A stretch of 64,000 nt of DNA from CAJCIY01 sp964245825 (GCA_964245825.1 CAXTNT010000006.1:62001-126000), one strand, 5' to 3'; shown: positions 45,631-54,139, counted from the stretch's first letter. Made by a program: numbers and translations. The notes: a model not told the origin generated them from the sequence alone.

Positions 45631-46479
45631 GTGTCCGCTGCGCTCGCGCTGCTCGCGAGCCTGGTCTGGGGAACCTCGGACTTCGTCGGCGGCCTGACCG
45701 CGCGGCGGCTGCCGGTCCGCGCGCTGGTCCTGTGCAGCGAGGCCATCGGGCTGGCCGGGCTGGTCGTGGTCCTCTCGGCGGGCGGCCTCTGGCGGGTGGA
45801 ATCCCGCTCGTTGGACTGGGGGCTGACCGGCGGCATCGTGGGCATCCTGGCCCTCGGCGCCTTCTACCGTGGCCTGGCGATCGGGCCGATGTCGATCGTG
45901 TCCCCGGTCGCGTCGGTCGGCGTGTTGGTGCCCTTCGTGGTGGGCCTCGGACGTGGGGACCGACCGGCGGCGACGCAACTGGCGGGTGCAGCGCTGGCGA
46001 TCCTCGGGGTCGCGCTCGCCGCCCGGCCGGCGACGTCCACCGGCGGCGGCGGTCGGCACCTGCAGGCCGTCGCGCTGGGGCTGGTGTCCGCGGTCGGGTT
46101 CGGGGTGGTGCTGCTGGCCGTCCAGGAGGGCAGCGCGGGCAGCATCGCCATGACCCTGGTGTGGATGCGGGTGATGGGGGTCGCCGTCCTGAGCCTCACC
46201 GCGCTGGCGACGGCCGGGAGTCGCCTGGCTGTGCCGGTGTGGCCGGTCCGCACCGATGTGCCCGCGCTCGTCGTGGTCGGCACCTTCGATCTGGGCGCGA
46301 ACGCCCTCTACGCGCTGGCGGGTCGTGGCCACCTGCTCTCGGTAGTCGCGGTGCTCGCCTCGCTCTATCCGGCGGTCACCGCGCTGCTGGCCTGGCAGCT
46401 GGCTCGGGAGCGTCTCGGGCGGACCCAGACACTCGGCGTGCTCGGGGCCCTTGCGGGTGTCGTCCTGCTCGCGGCGTGA
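45631..46479 (+). CDS. EamA/DMT-family transporter
   Basis: A 282-aa membrane protein with ten hydrophobic segments in two five-helix repeats, starting ALALLASLVWGTSDFVGGL and with the second repeat starting near LQAVALGLVSAVGFGVVLLA. This matches drug/metabolite exporters. Substrate unknown. The stop lies 13 bp before the hemE start. Confidence 0.88.
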   Translation: MSAALALLASLVWGTSDFVGGLTARRLPVRALVLCSEAIGLAGLVVVLSAGGLWRVESRSLDWGLTGGIVGILALGAFYRGLAIGPMSIVSPVASVGVLVPFVVGLGRGDRPAATQLAGAALAILGVALAARPATSTGGGGRHLQAVALGLVSAVGFGVVLLAVQEGSAGSIAMTLVWMRVMGVAVLSLTALATAGSRLAVPVWPVRTDVPALVVVGTFDLGANALYALAGRGHLLSVVAVLASLYPAVTALLAWQLARERLGRTQTLGVLGALAGVVLLAA

Positions 46480-46492
46480 CAGCATCGCTGCC

Positions 46493-47500
46493 GTGACCAG
46501 CACGTTCCTCGCCGCCTGCCGGCGCGAGCGCCCGGCGCGGACGCCCGTGTGGTTCATGCGCCAGGCCGGCCGGGCCCTGCCCGAGTACCGCAAGGTGCGC
46601 GAGGGCGTCCCGATGCTTGCCTCCTGCCGCATGCCGGAGTTGGTCACGGAGATCACCCTGCAGCCGGTGCGGCGCTACGGCGTCGACGCCGCGATCCTGT
46701 TCTCCGACATCGTGGTCCCGCTGCACGCCGCCGGCATCGACCTCGACATCGTCCCCGGCGTCGGCCCGGTGGTCGCCAACCCAGTCCGTACCGCCGCCGA
46801 GGTCCGGGCCCTGCCCCTGCTGGACCCGGGCTCGGTGTCAGACGTCGCCGACGCAGTCCGGATGGTGGTGGGCGAGCTCGGCGAGGTGCCGCTGATCGGC
46901 TTCGCCGGAGCACCGTTCACGTTGGCCTCGTACCTGGTGGAGGGCGGCCCGTCCCGCGACCTGGCCCGGACCAAGGCCCTGCTCTACGGCCAGCCCGCCG
47001 TCTGGGCGGCGCTGATGGACGCGCTCACCGACATCGCGGCCGCGTACCTGCGGGTCCAGGTCGACGCCGGGGCGGCCGCGGTGCAGCTCTTCGACTCCTG
47101 GGTCGGCACGCTCCCGCTCGCCACGTACCTCGAGCACGTCCAGCCGTGGTCCGCCCGCGTCCTCGCCGCGGTGCCCGACGTCCCGAAGATCCACTTCGGC
47201 GTGGGGACGGGCGAGCTGCTCCGCGCGATGGGCGAGGCGGGGGCCGACGTCGTCGGGGTCGACTGGCGCGTCCCGCTGGACGAGGCGACAGTCCGGATCG
47301 GCCCCGAGCGCGCCGTCCAGGGCAACCTCGACCCGGCCCTGCTGGGTGCCCCCTGGCCCGTGGTCGAAGCCGCGACCCGTGAGGTGCTCGCCGCCGGCCG
47401 TGCCGCCCCCGGTCACGTGTTCAACCTGGGCCACGGTGTGCTCCCGGACACCGACCCGGGGGTGCTCGCGGAGGTCGTCCGGGTCGTGCACGAAGGCTGA
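46493..47500 (+). CDS. hemE: uroporphyrinogen decarboxylase
   Basis: A 335-aa enzyme converting uroporphyrinogen III to coproporphyrinogen III. Seen: TPVWFMRQAGRALPEYRKVR at the N-terminus (substrate Arg residues), FSDIVVPLHAAGIDL (catalytic Asp), FAGAPFTLASYLVEGG and FNLGHGVLPDTDP. GTG at 46493 is preferred over an in-frame ATG at 46451 inside the transporter gene. The TGA overlaps the ATG of hemY (TGATG). Confidence 0.96.
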   Translation: MTSTFLAACRRERPARTPVWFMRQAGRALPEYRKVREGVPMLASCRMPELVTEITLQPVRRYGVDAAILFSDIVVPLHAAGIDLDIVPGVGPVVANPVRTAAEVRALPLLDPGSVSDVADAVRMVVGELGEVPLIGFAGAPFTLASYLVEGGPSRDLARTKALLYGQPAVWAALMDALTDIAAAYLRVQVDAGAAAVQLFDSWVGTLPLATYLEHVQPWSARVLAAVPDVPKIHFGVGTGELLRAMGEAGADVVGVDWRVPLDEATVRIGPERAVQGNLDPALLGAPWPVVEAATREVLAAGRAAPGHVFNLGHGVLPDTDPGVLAEVVRVVHEG

Positions 47501-48810
47501 TGCGCGCGGTCGTCGTCGGCGGCGGGATCAGCGGCCTCGCCGCGGCCTGGGCGCTCGACCGAGCGGGCGTCGAGGTGCTGGTGCTCGAGGCGTCGGGGCG
47601 GCTCGGCGGCGCCCTGCGCACGACGCCGCTGCACGGCATGCCGGTGGAGGAGGGTGCGGACGCGTTCCTGGTCCGGGTGCCGTGGGCCGCCGACCTGGCC
47701 CGGGAGGTGGGCTGCGCCCTGGTCCACCCGTCGGTCGGCCAGGCGTCGGTCCTGGCCGGTGGCCGGCTGCGGGCGCTGCCGGCCGGGACGATCCTGGGCG
47801 TGCCCTCGTCGCTGTGGTCGGTACGCGGTGTCCTGTCCCCGCTCGGCCTGGTCCGGGCGGGGCTCGACCGGGTCCTGCCCGCCGGTGAGTTCGGCGCCGA
47901 CCCCGCGGTCGGTGCGCTGGTCCGGACCCGGCTGGGGCGCGAGGTGCTGGACCGCCTCGTCGAGCCGTTGCTGGGTGGGGTGTACGCGGGATCGGCCGAC
48001 GGTCTGTCCGTCCGGATGACCGCGCCCGCGCTGGCCGACCCCCGCCGATCGCTGCTGGTGACCGCCGCCGCCCGCCGGTCGCCGGTCAGCGGGGGACCGG
48101 TCTTCGCCTCGACCGCAGGCGGTCTCGGGTCGCTGCCGGCGGCGGTCGCGGCTCACCTCCACGTGCGCCCGTCGGCGGCGGTGACGGGGCTGGAGCGGAC
48201 CGGCGCAGGGTGGACGCTGCTGGTCGGTGCCGCCGGCCGCCAGGAACGGGTGGTCGCGGACGCGGTCGTGCTCGCCGTACCGGCGGGTCCGGCGGCGCGG
48301 CTGCTGGCGGGGCACGTCCGGGGGCTCCCGGACACGGCGTACGCGTCCGTCGGGATCGTCACCCTGGTCTACCCGCCCCGCACCGAGACGCCGCCGGGCG
48401 CCGGCATCCTGATCGCGCCGAGTGCGCGCCGGATGGTCAAGGCGATCACGTTCGTGGGCGCCAAGTGGGGGCACCCGGCCGACGCGCCGGTGCTGATCCG
48501 CACGAGCGTCGGCCGGTACCGGCAGGAGGCAGACCTGCAGCGGCCCGATGCCGAGCTAGCGGGCGTCGCCGCGGCCGAGGTGGGAGCGATCGCCGGCGTC
48601 CGCGGTCGGCCCGTCGCATCCCGGGTCAGCCGGTGGGGCGGCGCGCTGCCGCAGTACGCACCGGGACATCGCGACCGGGTCGAGGCGCTGCGCGCGCAGC
48701 TGCCGGCCGGGCTGGTGCTCGCGGGGGCCGCGTACGACGGGGTCGGCATCCCGGCCTGCGTGCGTTCCGGGCTCGACGCGGCGGGCAGCCTGCTGGCCGC
48801 GCGGGGATGA
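47500..48810 (+). CDS. hemY: coproporphyrinogen III oxidase / protoporphyrinogen oxidase (HemY/CgoX)
   Basis: A 436-aa FAD enzyme: VVVGGGISGLAAAWALDRAG (dinucleotide-binding, 4-23), LGGALRT, EEGADAFLV, and a C-terminal VLAGAAYDGVGIPACVRSG. With hemE upstream and hemQ downstream it fits the coproporphyrin-dependent haem route of actinobacteria, in which this enzyme oxidises coproporphyrinogen III. Confidence 0.93.
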   Translation: MRAVVVGGGISGLAAAWALDRAGVEVLVLEASGRLGGALRTTPLHGMPVEEGADAFLVRVPWAADLAREVGCALVHPSVGQASVLAGGRLRALPAGTILGVPSSLWSVRGVLSPLGLVRAGLDRVLPAGEFGADPAVGALVRTRLGREVLDRLVEPLLGGVYAGSADGLSVRMTAPALADPRRSLLVTAAARRSPVSGGPVFASTAGGLGSLPAAVAAHLHVRPSAAVTGLERTGAGWTLLVGAAGRQERVVADAVVLAVPAGPAARLLAGHVRGLPDTAYASVGIVTLVYPPRTETPPGAGILIAPSARRMVKAITFVGAKWGHPADAPVLIRTSVGRYRQEADLQRPDAELAGVAAAEVGAIAGVRGRPVASRVSRWGGALPQYAPGHRDRVEALRAQLPAGLVLAGAAYDGVGIPACVRSGLDAAGSLLAARG

Positions 48811-48817
48811 TGGACCC

Positions 48818-49513
48818 ATGGTCGATGGCAAGCAGGCGCGCGAACTCAACGAGCAGATCCGGTACACCAGCTGGTCGGTGTTCAAGGTCGGCAGACCCCT
48901 CGGCGACGGCGACCGCGGCCCCCTCGTCGAGGAGGTGGCCGTGCTGTTCGACCAGCTGGCCGCCAAGGGGATCGACGTCCGTGGCTGCTACGACGTGGCA
49001 GGGCTGCGTGCCGACGCGGACCTGCTGGTCTGGTTCGTCGCACCGACCAGCGACGAGCTGCAGGAGGCCTACCAGCGGCTCCGCCGGACCGCGCTCGGCC
49101 GGCACCTCGACCCGGTCTGGTCGGTGCTCGCGCTGCACCGGCCGGCCGAGTTCAACAAGAGCCACGTGCCGGCGTTCCTGGCCGGTGAGCCGGCCCGCCG
49201 CTACGTCTGTGTCTATCCGTTCGTGCGGTCCTACGAGTGGTACCTGCTGCCGGACGCCGAGCGTCGGCAGATGCTCGCCGAGCACGGGCAGATGGCGCGC
49301 GACTTCCCCGACGTACGGGCCAACACGGTCGCCTCGTTCGCGCTCGGCGACTACGAATGGATCCTCGCCTTCGAGGCCGACGAGCTGCACCGGCTGGTCG
49401 ACCTCATGCGGCACCTGCGGGGTTCGACCGCGCGACGCCACGTCCGCGAGGAGCTGCCGTTCTACACCGGGGCGCTGCGGTCGGTGGACGAGCTGGTGGC
49501 TGCCCTGCCGTAG
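48818..49513 (+). CDS. hemQ: coproheme decarboxylase (HemQ/ChdC)
   Basis: A 231-aa chlorite-dismutase-fold protein that decarboxylates coproheme III to haem b. Seen: NEQIRYTSWSVFKVGRPLGD, the catalytic-Tyr region VYPFVRSYEWYLLP, EHGQMARDFPDVRANTV (proximal His) and LGDYEWILAFEADELHRLVDLM. Starts 7 bp after hemY, the last gene of the haem operon. Confidence 0.94.
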   Translation: MVDGKQARELNEQIRYTSWSVFKVGRPLGDGDRGPLVEEVAVLFDQLAAKGIDVRGCYDVAGLRADADLLVWFVAPTSDELQEAYQRLRRTALGRHLDPVWSVLALHRPAEFNKSHVPAFLAGEPARRYVCVYPFVRSYEWYLLPDAERRQMLAEHGQMARDFPDVRANTVASFALGDYEWILAFEADELHRLVDLMRHLRGSTARRHVREELPFYTGALRSVDELVAALP

Positions 49514-49519
49514 CCGCGG

Positions 49520-49963
49520 TCAGTCGCGGCTGAGATCGAGGGACGCGCTGTTCATGCAGTAGCGCTGGCCGGTCGGCGCCGGACCGTCGGGGAACAGGTG
49601 CCCGAGGTGCCCTCCGCAGCGGCCGCAGACGACCTCGGTGCGCGCCATCCCGAAGGAGCGGTCGGTCCGCTCGATGACCGCCCCCGGCGTGATCGGCTCG
49701 TAGAACGACGGCCAGCCCGAGCCGGAGTGGTACTTGGTGTCGCTGCGGAACAGCGCGTTGCCGCAGGCGGCGCAGTGGTAGACGCCAGGGTCCTCGGTGT
49801 CGGTGTAGGCGCCGGTGAACGCGCGCTCGGTGCCGGCCTTCCGCAGTACCTCGTACTGCTCGGCCGAGAGCTGCTCGCGCCACTCGTCCTCGGTCTTGGT
49901 GACCTCGTACGTGGACTCCTCCGTGCTCACGCGACCTCCCAGCAGCCTGCTCATGACGCCCAT
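49520..49963 (-). CDS. msrB: peptide-methionine (R)-S-oxide reductase
   Basis: A 147-aa MsrB that repairs R-methionine sulfoxide. Seen: two zinc CxxC motifs (CAACGNALF and CGRCGGHLGHLF), SGSGWPSFYEPI and the catalytic RYCMNSASL. The ATG at 49963 or the one three codons later (49954) are both possible. Convergent with hemQ. Confidence 0.95.
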   Translation of the reverse strand: MGVMSRLLGGRVSTEESTYEVTKTEDEWREQLSAEQYEVLRKAGTERAFTGAYTDTEDPGVYHCAACGNALFRSDTKYHSGSGWPSFYEPITPGAVIERTDRSFGMARTEVVCGRCGGHLGHLFPDGPAPTGQRYCMNSASLDLSRD

Positions 49964-50036
49964 GTCCCCAGGCTAGAGCCGCCGGCCCCGGCCGGGCATT
50001 CCCCCCCGGGGTCCCCGGCTCTGCCACCATCGGGGC

Positions 50037-51095
50037 GTGCCGGCCACGCCGTTCGTCCTGCTCGAGGTGGAGACGCCGTCCGGGCTGCGCGAGGTGCGCG
50101 TGAGCAACCCGGAGAAGACGTACTTCACCGCGATGCCGGCGGGTGAGGGCCGCAAGATCGACCTGGTCGAGTACTACCTCGCGGTCGAGGACGGGATCGT
50201 GCGGGCGCTGCGCGAGCGGCCCACGGTGATGAAGCGCCATCCCGACGGCGCCCAGGCCGAGGCGATCTACCAGAAGCGGGTGCCCGACCACCGACCCGAG
50301 TGGATGCAGACGGTGGTGGTGCGATTCCCGTCCGGCCGGCAGGCGGCAGAGCTCTGCGTCGTCGACGTCGCCCACGTCGCCTGGGCGGCGAACTACGGCT
50401 GTCTCGACTTCCACCCGTGGCCGTCGCGTCGCCCCGACACCGAGCACCCCGACGAGCTGCGGATCGATCTGGACCCCCAGCCGGGCACCGGCTACGCGGA
50501 CGTCGTGGAGACCGCACTGGAGCTGCGACCGGTGCTCGGCGAGCTGGGTCTGGTCGGCTGGCCCAAGACCTCGGGCAGCAAGGGCATCCACGTGTACGTA
50601 CGCCTGGAGCCGGGCCGGTACACGTTCACAGACTGCCGCAAGGCGGTGCTGACCATCGGTCGCGAGCTGGAGCGGCGACGGCCGGAGCTGATCACGACGG
50701 CGTGGTGGCGCGAGGAGCGCGGCGAGCGGGTGTTCGTCGACTTCAACCGGATGGCCCGGGACCAGACGATCGCCAGCGCGTACAGCGTGCGCGCCCGGCC
50801 GGCGGCGACGGTGTCGGCGCCGCTGTCGTGGGACGAGGTGCCGGACGCCGAGATCGCCGACTTCGACATCAGCTCGATGCGGACGCGGTTCTCGGAACTG
50901 GGCGACATCCACGCGGGCATCGACGCCGCGGTGTGCACCCTCGACGCGGTCGCCGAGCTCGCGGCCCGCGACGAGCGGGACCGTGGCCTGGGCGATGCGC
51001 CGTACCCGCCGAACCACCCCAAGATGCCGGGCGAGCCTCTCAGGGTACAACCGAGCCGTCGCAAGCGCCTGACCAGCGAAAACGGGTCTATCTGA
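50037..51095 (+). CDS. stand-alone LigD-type polymerase-domain protein, C-terminal tail supplied by the integrated element
   Basis: A 352-aa primase-polymerase of the archaeo-eukaryotic type, as in the Pol domain of bacterial NHEJ ligase LigD. Seen: VSNPEKTYF, KRHPDG, the catalytic DxD in ELRIDLDPQPGTG, KTSGSKGIHVYVRLEPG, VFVDFNRMARDQTIASAYSVRARPAATVSAPL (key: DFNxN/R, AYS) and the tail PNHPKMPGEPLRVQPSRRKR. No ligase or nuclease domain. From 51038 on, the coding sequence is element DNA: residues PLRVQPSRRKR are retained through synonymous codons, and the last residues LTSENGSI differ from the native TSADDGAG found beyond the right junction at 63181. Confidence 0.92.
   Translation: MPATPFVLLEVETPSGLREVRVSNPEKTYFTAMPAGEGRKIDLVEYYLAVEDGIVRALRERPTVMKRHPDGAQAEAIYQKRVPDHRPEWMQTVVVRFPSGRQAAELCVVDVAHVAWAANYGCLDFHPWPSRRPDTEHPDELRIDLDPQPGTGYADVVETALELRPVLGELGLVGWPKTSGSKGIHVYVRLEPGRYTFTDCRKAVLTIGRELERRRPELITTAWWREERGERVFVDFNRMARDQTIASAYSVRARPAATVSAPLSWDEVPDAEIADFDISSMRTRFSELGDIHAGIDAAVCTLDAVAELAARDERDRGLGDAPYPPNHPKMPGEPLRVQPSRRKRLTSENGSI
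51017..51037 (+). repeat. left attachment-site core (attL)
   Basis: 21 bp, from CCCCAAGATG to GGGCGAGCC, identical to 63103-63123. It encodes PKMPGE of the polymerase protein, a strongly conserved C-terminal motif, so the site is likely to exist in many hosts. Confidence 0.88.
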
Positions 51096-51144
51096 GACCC
51101 GCGTGGCGCGAGCATAGCGCACACTCCCCGGATACTCTCTACAC

Positions 51145-51444
51145 ATGACAGAGCCGGTCGTGTCGCGCCGGGACCGGGTCCTGATCGCGCTCCGCCTGAA
51201 GTACCCGCCGCTCGGCCAGGGCCCGAGCCTCGAGCAGCGGCGGGCCGACCAGCGGCGGATGGGGCCGACGCTGGTCGTGGTGTTCGGCGCCACCACGCTG
51301 CTGGGCAGCCTCGAAACGGCCGCTGGTGTCGTGTTGCGCAGCCCGGGCCTCGTCGTCGCCGGGGTAGTGGTGGCGGGCGGCTCCTACTACGCATGCCGGC
51401 GCTGGCGTTCGATCGTCCGGCGACTGAAAGCGCTGGAGCCGTGA
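51145..51444 (+). CDS. small membrane protein between attL and integrase
   Basis: A 99-aa protein with a charged N-terminus (SRRDRVLIALRLKYPPLG and EQRRADQRR) and two hydrophobic segments (about 42-58 TLVVVFGATTLLGSLET and 62-80). Unknown family. The ATG follows a GGATACTCT stretch that could be a -10 box (51130-51138). Its stop overlaps the GTG of the integrase, so the two are co-translated. Confidence 0.6.
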   Translation: MTEPVVSRRDRVLIALRLKYPPLGQGPSLEQRRADQRRMGPTLVVVFGATTLLGSLETAAGVVLRSPGLVVAGVVVAGGSYYACRRWRSIVRRLKALEP

Positions 51445-52349
51445 CGGCGCCCAGGCCGGCCGAGCGGATCGACGACCTCGCGGCGGTGTTCTCCCGCCAC
51501 CTTCGCGCCGAGGGCTGCGCGCCGCGGACCGTCGTGCTCTACAACCAGGCGATCAGCCAGCTCTCCACCTGGCTCACCGAACACGAGCGCCCCCTGACCG
51601 CCGAGAGCCTCACGCGCCGCACCCTGGAAGCGTTCCTCGCCGACCTGGCCGACCGGGTCGGCCCGAACACCGTCGCGACCCGCTACCGGGCGCTACGACG
51701 ATTCTGCCGGTGGCTGGCCGCCGAAGGCGAGATCGCCGCCAACCCCCTCGAAGGCACCCGGGCGCCCATCGTCCCGGACAAGCCGGTGCCGATCCTCACC
51801 GACGAGGAGATCGGACGGCTGCTCAAGGCGGCGGCGGGCACCGACTTCGCCGGCCGTCGCGCCGAGGTCGTCATCCGGCTGCTACTCGACACCGGGATGC
51901 GCATCAGCGAGCTGGTCGGGATCGGCCTTGCCGATCTCGACCTGGACCTCGAGGTCGCGCACGTCGTCGGCAAGGGCTCCCGCCCACGCGCCTGCCCGTT
52001 CGGGTCCAAGACCGGCCGGGCGATCGACCGCTACCTGCGGGTGCGCCGCACCCACAAGCTCGCGCACCGGCCGGAGCTGCTGCTGTCCCAGCGCGGCCCG
52101 CTGACCCGCGACGGGCTGGACGACCTGCTCAGGCAGTTGGGGGAGCGGGCTGGCGTCGAGGGCGTGCACGCGCACCGGTTCCGGCACACCTTCAGTCACA
52201 ACTGGCTCGCGGCCGGGGGGCAGGAGCGGGACCTGATGCGCCTCAACGGCTGGCGCTCACCGGAGATGCTGTCCCGGTATGCCAGCTCGACGGCGGACGT
52301 CCGGGCGCGGGACGCGCACCGTCGGATGGGACTGGGGGACAGGCAGTGA
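51441..52349 (+). CDS. int: tyrosine recombinase / integrase
   Basis: A 302-aa site-specific recombinase. N-terminal SAM-like core-binding domain (about 10-105), then the catalytic domain with Arg154 (TGMRISEL), Lys178 (VVGKGSRPR), His245-x-x-Arg248 (HAHRFRHTF), Trp271 (GWRSPEML) and nucleophile Tyr280. It is XerC/D-like in size, without an extra N-terminal arm-binding domain. The GTG overlaps the upstream stop. It lies about 400 bp from attL and would recombine at the PKMPGE-coding core. Confidence 0.95.
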   Translation: MTAPRPAERIDDLAAVFSRHLRAEGCAPRTVVLYNQAISQLSTWLTEHERPLTAESLTRRTLEAFLADLADRVGPNTVATRYRALRRFCRWLAAEGEIAANPLEGTRAPIVPDKPVPILTDEEIGRLLKAAAGTDFAGRRAEVVIRLLLDTGMRISELVGIGLADLDLDLEVAHVVGKGSRPRACPFGSKTGRAIDRYLRVRRTHKLAHRPELLLSQRGPLTRDGLDDLLRQLGERAGVEGVHAHRFRHTFSHNWLAAGGQERDLMRLNGWRSPEMLSRYASSTADVRARDAHRRMGLGDRQ

Positions 52350-52843
52350 AGCGAGCGAAGCTGCACCCTGTCGGCCAGCTGGAGGTGAGTCCCGTCGACT
52401 TTCTGTCACCCGACCTCGATCGCCGACGGGTGGCTCGGTACAAGTTCGCGAACTCCGAGGCTCGGCACAACGTGAACGGCGTGGACATTCCAGTGCTGTA
52501 CGGCCCTGGCGCACCCGACCAGCATCTGCTCTTCCTGTTCTGCCGGAAGTGCGGGCAGCCCAACGGTCAGGTGCACCTCCTTTCCCACGATGGGCACGAC
52601 CGACTCATTGCCCACCTTGGTCACATGGCGCAGACGCCCGACGGGCTGAGGTTCGTTGACGTTCCTCACGTCCTCGAGAGCGAAGCCGGAGAGCTGTACG
52701 CCGAGTGCGAGGTGCACGGTCGACTGCCTGTCGGAGTCGATATTCTCCGCCGTGAGGCGACCGCCGCCGTGGCCCCCGTGCAGTCGAAGCTTGTCCCGCG
52801 GAAGTTGCGACTGCCAATCGAGTCGGTGACGCGCCGACGCTGA
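52346..52843 (+). CDS. hypothetical protein with zinc-ribbon-like cysteines
   Basis: A 165-aa protein. A CxxC pair in FLFCRKCGQPNGQ and later Cys/His in AECEVHGRLPVG could form a zinc site. The C-terminus is basic (PRKLRLPIESVTRRR), suggesting nucleic-acid contact. Codon use is less GC-biased than in the host genes. GTG overlaps the integrase stop (GTGA). Family not recognised. Confidence 0.7.
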   Translation: MKRAKLHPVGQLEVSPVDFLSPDLDRRRVARYKFANSEARHNVNGVDIPVLYGPGAPDQHLLFLFCRKCGQPNGQVHLLSHDGHDRLIAHLGHMAQTPDGLRFVDVPHVLESEAGELYAECEVHGRLPVGVDILRREATAAVAPVQSKLVPRKLRLPIESVTRRR

Positions 52844-52870
52844 GAGCGCCTCTGCGTCCCGCGAGCGCTG

Positions 52871-52954
52871 TAGTATTTGGGCCGTCACACAGCCCGTGAA
52901 CCGCTGAACTCAAGCCCGGCGGAGCGGAAGGGCACCGCGAACCCTGGAGTTCGC
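52871..52954 (+). promoter_or_regulatory. promoter and leader with two competing hairpins before the replication operon
   Basis: TAGTAT (52871-52876) is a good -10 box. In the following leader, GAACTC (52906-52911) can pair with GAGTTC (52947-52952), and alternatively GCGAAC (52937-52942) with GTTCGC (52949-52954). Both stems engage the GGAG ribosome site before the GTG at 52956 and exclude each other. Confidence 0.4.
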
Positions 52955-52955
52955 C

Positions 52956-53219
52956 GTGTCCTCACTCAGTCCCGCCTCACGTTCACTTCGCGGCCGTATC
53001 GGTGCACATCAGTCGTGGGCCAACACCTCTGACCCCGCCGCCCGCACCGCGCCCGCCCGCTCTGCCTTCCTGGCCCGATTCGAGCAGCTCGCGGACCCCG
53101 AGGGCAAGCTCTCTCCGGCCGAGCGTAAGCGCTGTGCCGAGCACTTACGCAAAGCACACATGGCCCGCATGGCATTGCGTTCGGCGGAGGCCCGACGGAG
53201 TCGTCGGGAGGTCGCGTGA
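52956..53219 (+). CDS. small phage-type hypothetical protein
   Basis: An 87-aa basic helical protein: SLRGRIGAHQSWANTSDPAARTAPARSA (key: RGRIGAHxSWANTxDxxARTxPAR), then FEQLADPEGKLSPAERKRCAEHLRKAHMARMALRSAEARR. Proteins with this RGRxxAHxxWAxTxDxxART pattern are common in actinobacterial phages and plasmids; the function is unknown. GGAG precedes the GTG, inside a possible leader hairpin. Confidence 0.75.
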   Translation: MSSLSPASRSLRGRIGAHQSWANTSDPAARTAPARSAFLARFEQLADPEGKLSPAERKRCAEHLRKAHMARMALRSAEARRSRREVA

Positions 53220-53653
53220 ATGCGTCGAGCCCGCCCCCTGACCAGGGAAACGGGCCCGTCGCCAATACCAACTTCGGCAGCACCACGGTACCGGATGGCG
53301 CTCTGTTCGGCATCTCACCTGACGGGCGAGCCGTTCTCCCTGTCGAGACGCCGACTCAGGCCAGGGACGCTGGTATAGCCAAGGTCGAAGCAGCGACGGA
53401 CAAGCAGGGTCGAGCAGTCATCGACCACAACATCCACGTGGTCGCGGATACTGGCCGGCCCTTCTCCGTGAACGACTTCCGCGACCGACTACCGCTCGAG
53501 CGAGCGAATCTGATCGGCGCTCGGATCCTGGCTGCAGCCCGCCGCGGCGAGATCCACAAGGTTGGCTACACCACGGCAAATCACGCCGCCGGGCATGGTC
53601 GTGCGCTGGCGCTGTGGCAGATCGGTCCGTCCCGAGGCGGCGGTGACGCATGA
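53216..53653 (+). CDS. hypothetical protein
   Basis: A 145-aa soluble protein. The middle part (DKQGRAVIDHNIHVVADTGRPFSVND, then FRDRLPLERANLIGARILAAARRGEIHKVGYTT in two pieces) suggests a helical DNA-associated fold. Family not recognised. Overlaps both neighbours by four bases (GTGA / ATGA), so it belongs to the replication operon. Confidence 0.7.
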   Translation: MNASSPPPDQGNGPVANTNFGSTTVPDGALFGISPDGRAVLPVETPTQARDAGIAKVEAATDKQGRAVIDHNIHVVADTGRPFSVNDFRDRLPLERANLIGARILAAARRGEIHKVGYTTANHAAGHGRALALWQIGPSRGGGDA

Positions 53654-54139
53654 CTGCCGAGCTGTACGCGAACCCGGTGGCCGAGCAGGCCGTCGTGGGG
53701 GCCGCGCTGCTCGGCTGGAATGACGGGCTCGCAGCGCTCGACCCCGCAACTCGACCTGACCGACCCGCGGCTGGTCGCCATCGCCACGGCACACCAGTCG
53801 CTGCGCCAGGCCGGGCGGCCGACGGACCCGGCGTCGATCCTGTCGGCGCTGCAGGTGACGGTGGGGTTCCCGTGGGCGCGCAGCGCCGAGGTGGGGGTGT
53901 TCCTCGCCGAACTGACGGGGGTCGACGCCTGCCCGGTGCCGGCGCAGGCGGTCTGGCACGCGCAGACGGTTCGGGCTGCGACGGTGCGGCGCCGGTTGGC
54001 CGCTGCCGGGCAGCGGCTGCAGGACTGGGCCGCGGGGGACCTGGACCCGGAGCTGCTGGCCGACCGGGTCACCGCGGAGCTGCTCGAGGTCGTCGGCGCG
54101 ATCCACCGCGTCAGTCGTCCCGTGGCGGTGAGCGCGTGA
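53650..54139 (+). pseudogene. DnaB N-terminal-domain protein, split by a +1 frameshift
   Basis: The first 32 codons (ANPVAEQAVVGAALLGWNDG) match the start of the DnaB helicase N-terminal domain. The continuation LDLTDPRLVAIATAHQSLRQ and GRPTDPASILSALQ is in the +1 frame and runs to 54139. The two parts join cleanly at a run of four C (53743-53746) without loss of domain length, so one shifted base explains the split. It may be a mutation, a sequencing error, or programmed +1 slippage at GAC-CCC-G. The stop overlaps the GTG of the ATPase. Confidence 0.7.

Noticed and set aside
52937..52954. GCGAAC...GTTCGC as a second SOS box
   Set aside because: The spacing between CGAAC and GTTCG is 6, not 4, bases, so it does not fit the LexA consensus.
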